Shown: piece by piece, positions 61,444 to 64,000 of the stretch | Numbering within the stretch: position 1 is the first letter of the stretch | Layout of the letters: every line of letters begins with the position of its first letter | NCBI GenBank assembly: GCA_003956705.1 | Contig: QZCP01000445.1 | Location: 13,650 to 77,649 of the forward strand | Direction of reading: 5' to 3' | From: Brevipalpus yothersi | Taxonomy: Eukaryota; Arthropoda; Arachnida; Trombidiformes; Tenuipalpidae | Length of the DNA: 64,000 nucleotides | Translations under genes and position numbers: made by a program | Notes under the pieces: generated by a model | What the model was told of the DNA's origin: nothing | The model's database searches: none | The model's input: the letters and a program-made list of their open reading frames with translations, nothing else

Positions 61444-64000
61444 AGTTCGTGTTCTTGTTACAAACTTCGTCACTCTTGATTCGTTTCGTTGCCACTAGAT
61501 ATCACTAGTTTTGCAAACGTTCAAAGATTTACAGAATGTCAGCCGCAAGGCTTTGAATAAAAGTTTTTCGAACTTGGAACCAGAAATCGAAATTTTACCC
61601 AAAATGTTATTCGCCAATTATCTCAAGCATATCCAAGAAAATGGCTATATAATTAACTCAGAAAAATTGATTCAAACCTCATGTCTTTTTATCTTTGTCT
61701 GAAGATAAAATTATGTAAGTAGTGCTTCAGGGTTTAGAAAGGGCTTAGAAAGGTCAAACAGGAAAATGGGAGCATGAATCACATAGAGCAATTCTTTTTT
61801 TTCTTTCTTCATGCAATCAATCAATTTTCTATGTACAATTAATATTAATTATGTTCAGAGGAGTCCTTTTACAGAGAAAAGCTGGTTTGATGCACTTGAA
61901 AGTTTATCTAAGATTTATCATTTATCTTTGAACCTCCTCTTTCGCTTTCATATCACGGTACAGAGAGCGGCAGGTGAAAATCTATGAATAATGTGATGAA
62001 ACGAATCACGATTCTAATACACTTGCTCTCTCTTTTTCTTTCTTTCTTTTTTCATAAATTACGAAAAAAAATCTCAGGTAATTCTTTTCCCTTTCATGAT
62101 GGGCCATTTCAAGAACCCAGTTTCTCAAGTGTCTCAACCTTGTGAGAATTCCTCTCTGGCCTATCTACATTTTCCATATCATTGTATCTCATTTTTTCCC
62201 TTCAAGATATCGATTTGAATCAACCAATTACCTATGAATTGATTGAAAATTTCATTGAATCTCGATTGAGAAAAAGACGAATTCATACAACAACTGACTT
62301 GGCCCATACTCATTGAGAATATTGATGTATACAAATGATCCGATATATTACTGTATCGCTACTGTACTAACAAGGTAGAAGAAAACTTTCATACATCAAG
62401 TACTCCTTAAAACTGCTCGTCAGCAATCGGATGCTTTTTAGGTCATGTTTCGTGTGTGTTCAATTTCCATCATAACAAGTGTGGTTGGACACTCTCTTGT
62501 TTTTAGCCATTGAAGCATGTGGGTGCCTTGTAATAGATACTCAGATTGTTTGCACTTCTTTTTCCATTCACTTTTCTCTTATTTTCACTCAAAATTTAAT
62601 CATGTAAATCACTATAGATAGACATGAATGATCACATATACATACACTCATACCAACAATCCTCTCTCTCTTTTCCTTTCTTTTTCATTGAAATTATGTA
62701 TCTCAAGGGGACATGTTATACTGTATGTCTGGAATTCATGCTATTGCTAAAACAATGACAACATTCAACTAGGATGTATCATTGGAAGAGAAAGAAATGA
62801 GAATGGCATGATCATGACGATATTGAATTATGGATGCTTCGGCAGAGTCTGTTAAATGGATGTGAGAAAGAAAGAGAAAGAGAAAACGAAAAAAGATGAA
62901 ACAATAAGCGTTGGCTGAAGACAATCGGAAATCGGTTTTCAACTACTACTATAACACATTTTATTACCGATTCAAATCGAATACATTATAACGATGAGAT
63001 GATAACATTGAGATGTACAAAGTGAATTTTAGCAGCACGATGATACAGTATGCCTCATCCTACACCATTCAAGGCTCGAAATTCTTAATTCTTCTCAATC
63101 ATCTTATGGTCATACGCATTTGGTTAAGCATGGCGATTGCTTCGTTGTGGCTATCAGGCTAAATTATTCTTTCGCTTTCTTATTGAAAAAGAGAGAGAAA
63201 AAGAGAGAGAGCATCTTTGCATATTCATTAAGCATATACATTTACACTATTTGCATGATATATTCGAATTCTCATCATTCATGGCTAACATGGGATGTAA
63301 ATAGGAATGGCTGCAACAATGTGCTTGAATTTGTGGTAATTCGCGCGAAATAGAATATATCATACAGTTTATCAGATAAAATCCATGATCGTGTAAAGCT
63401 GTGCTTCTGAACACCTCGAGATGTTTAATTAAACATGGCATCATCTGCTGTGTTTATGAGTGTAATGTTACTTTCATCTTTTTCATGTTCATCATCTTTT
63501 TCTAAGTTGATGAGAAATCGAAAAATTGTGAACATTTGCTCTTCTACCATAATATATTGTGTGTAATTATCATGTGATATAATACTTATGCTCTCTTCTA
63601 CTCACTCCGGTTCCTGTTTCGAATTATACTAAAAATCTGTCAGAATTTTCGTAGCTTCATCCACGATTCAAGATGATTCGTGAACGATTCGCCCAGTGAA
63701 TATGAAATCATCATCTCTCTCCTCTGAACAACAACAATGATTGAAAAAAATAACTGTACATGCTAATACGCACAAACACCATCGTTCAGTATGTGTGGAT
63801 TCCTAGGAGCAAAAAGAAGAATGAATATTTACACATGTATAGTACTTCTCTCCTCTTTCCATGTTGGGACATTTGAATAAGTAGATACACATCTCATTTG
63901 CCAATCAATTTTGTTCGATTTTCATGTTGATTTATAGACTTTTCTTCTTCCATCCTGAATAAGTTTACTTAATTGTGCCAATTTAATTTTTTTTTTCGTG

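Larger units (their letters stand above)
58689..64000. other. Upstream of FASN: no supported gene
   Basis: Should contain the FASN promoter, which I could not locate. Holds (GA)n/(CT)n arrays at 59377-59412, 59548-59594 and 61378-61437. A 122-codon plus-strand frame (60755-61120), hydrophobic and followed by a GTAAAT, and a 63-codon frame (61511-61702) show no family features. The rest is plain AT-rich sequence. Confidence 0.5.

Noticed and set aside
1..64000. CRISPR arrays, operons, prokaryotic mobile elements, tRNA or rRNA genes, transposase genes
   Set aside because: No spaced direct repeats, no A-box/B-box tRNA signature or transposase motif was noticed; spliceosomal genes show the window is eukaryotic. 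A covariance-model or repeat-library search was not possible here.

Overview
This is an AT-rich eukaryotic nuclear window. Genes are split by spliceosomal introns (GT-AG, from 58 bp to about 17 kb), and non-coding DNA is crowded with perfect (GA)n/(CT)n microsatellites. Two assembly gaps (runs of N at 14669-14978 and 42313-42848) both sit inside (CT)n tracts. Gene content (a Calx-type Na+/Ca2+ exchanger, an animal type I fatty acid synthase, a RhoGAP), the mix of tiny and very long introns, and the base composition suggest an arthropod. A mite or other small chelicerate is plausible, but that last step is inference.

Layout. (1) 1-31527, minus strand: 5' part of a Na+/Ca2+ exchanger gene. Exon 1 (29596-31527) carries the first transmembrane block. 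Exons 2 (12083-12388) and 3 (9282-9664) carry the two Calx-beta calcium-sensor domains. The second transmembrane block is not found and must lie beyond the left edge. (2) 31528-33740: divergent upstream region shared with a plus-strand gene. (3) About 33770-44747, plus strand: a RhoGAP gene with one or two alternative 5' exons, an 8-kb intron, and six compact exons encoding a C-terminal RhoGAP domain. (4) 36025-36648, minus strand, nested in that 8-kb intron: a two-exon gene with its own TATA box for an 89-residue secreted peptide with a signal peptide, a Lys/Leu amphipathic segment and a Trp/Gly-rich tail. It resembles nothing I can name. (5) 45582-58688, minus strand: a complete five-exon fatty acid synthase gene (2545 residues), tail-to-tail with the RhoGAP gene. 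(6) 58689-64000: region upstream of the synthase with no gene I can support.

The most interesting signals are two. The fatty acid synthase keeps the recognisable catalytic residues of KS, DH, KR, ACP and TE and the ER cofactor motif, but its malonyl/acetyl transferase (MAT) domain has lost the nucleophile serine (GHSxGE is GHGFGE), the substrate-carboxylate arginine and the N-terminal glycine/glutamine motif. It looks like a non-canonical synthase that cannot load its own substrates. The nested secreted peptide gene is the second. Weaker items are a frameshifted coding fragment at 38552-38899 and a few orphan short ORFs.

The four supported genes show no shared pathway. They are neighbours rather than a functional cluster.
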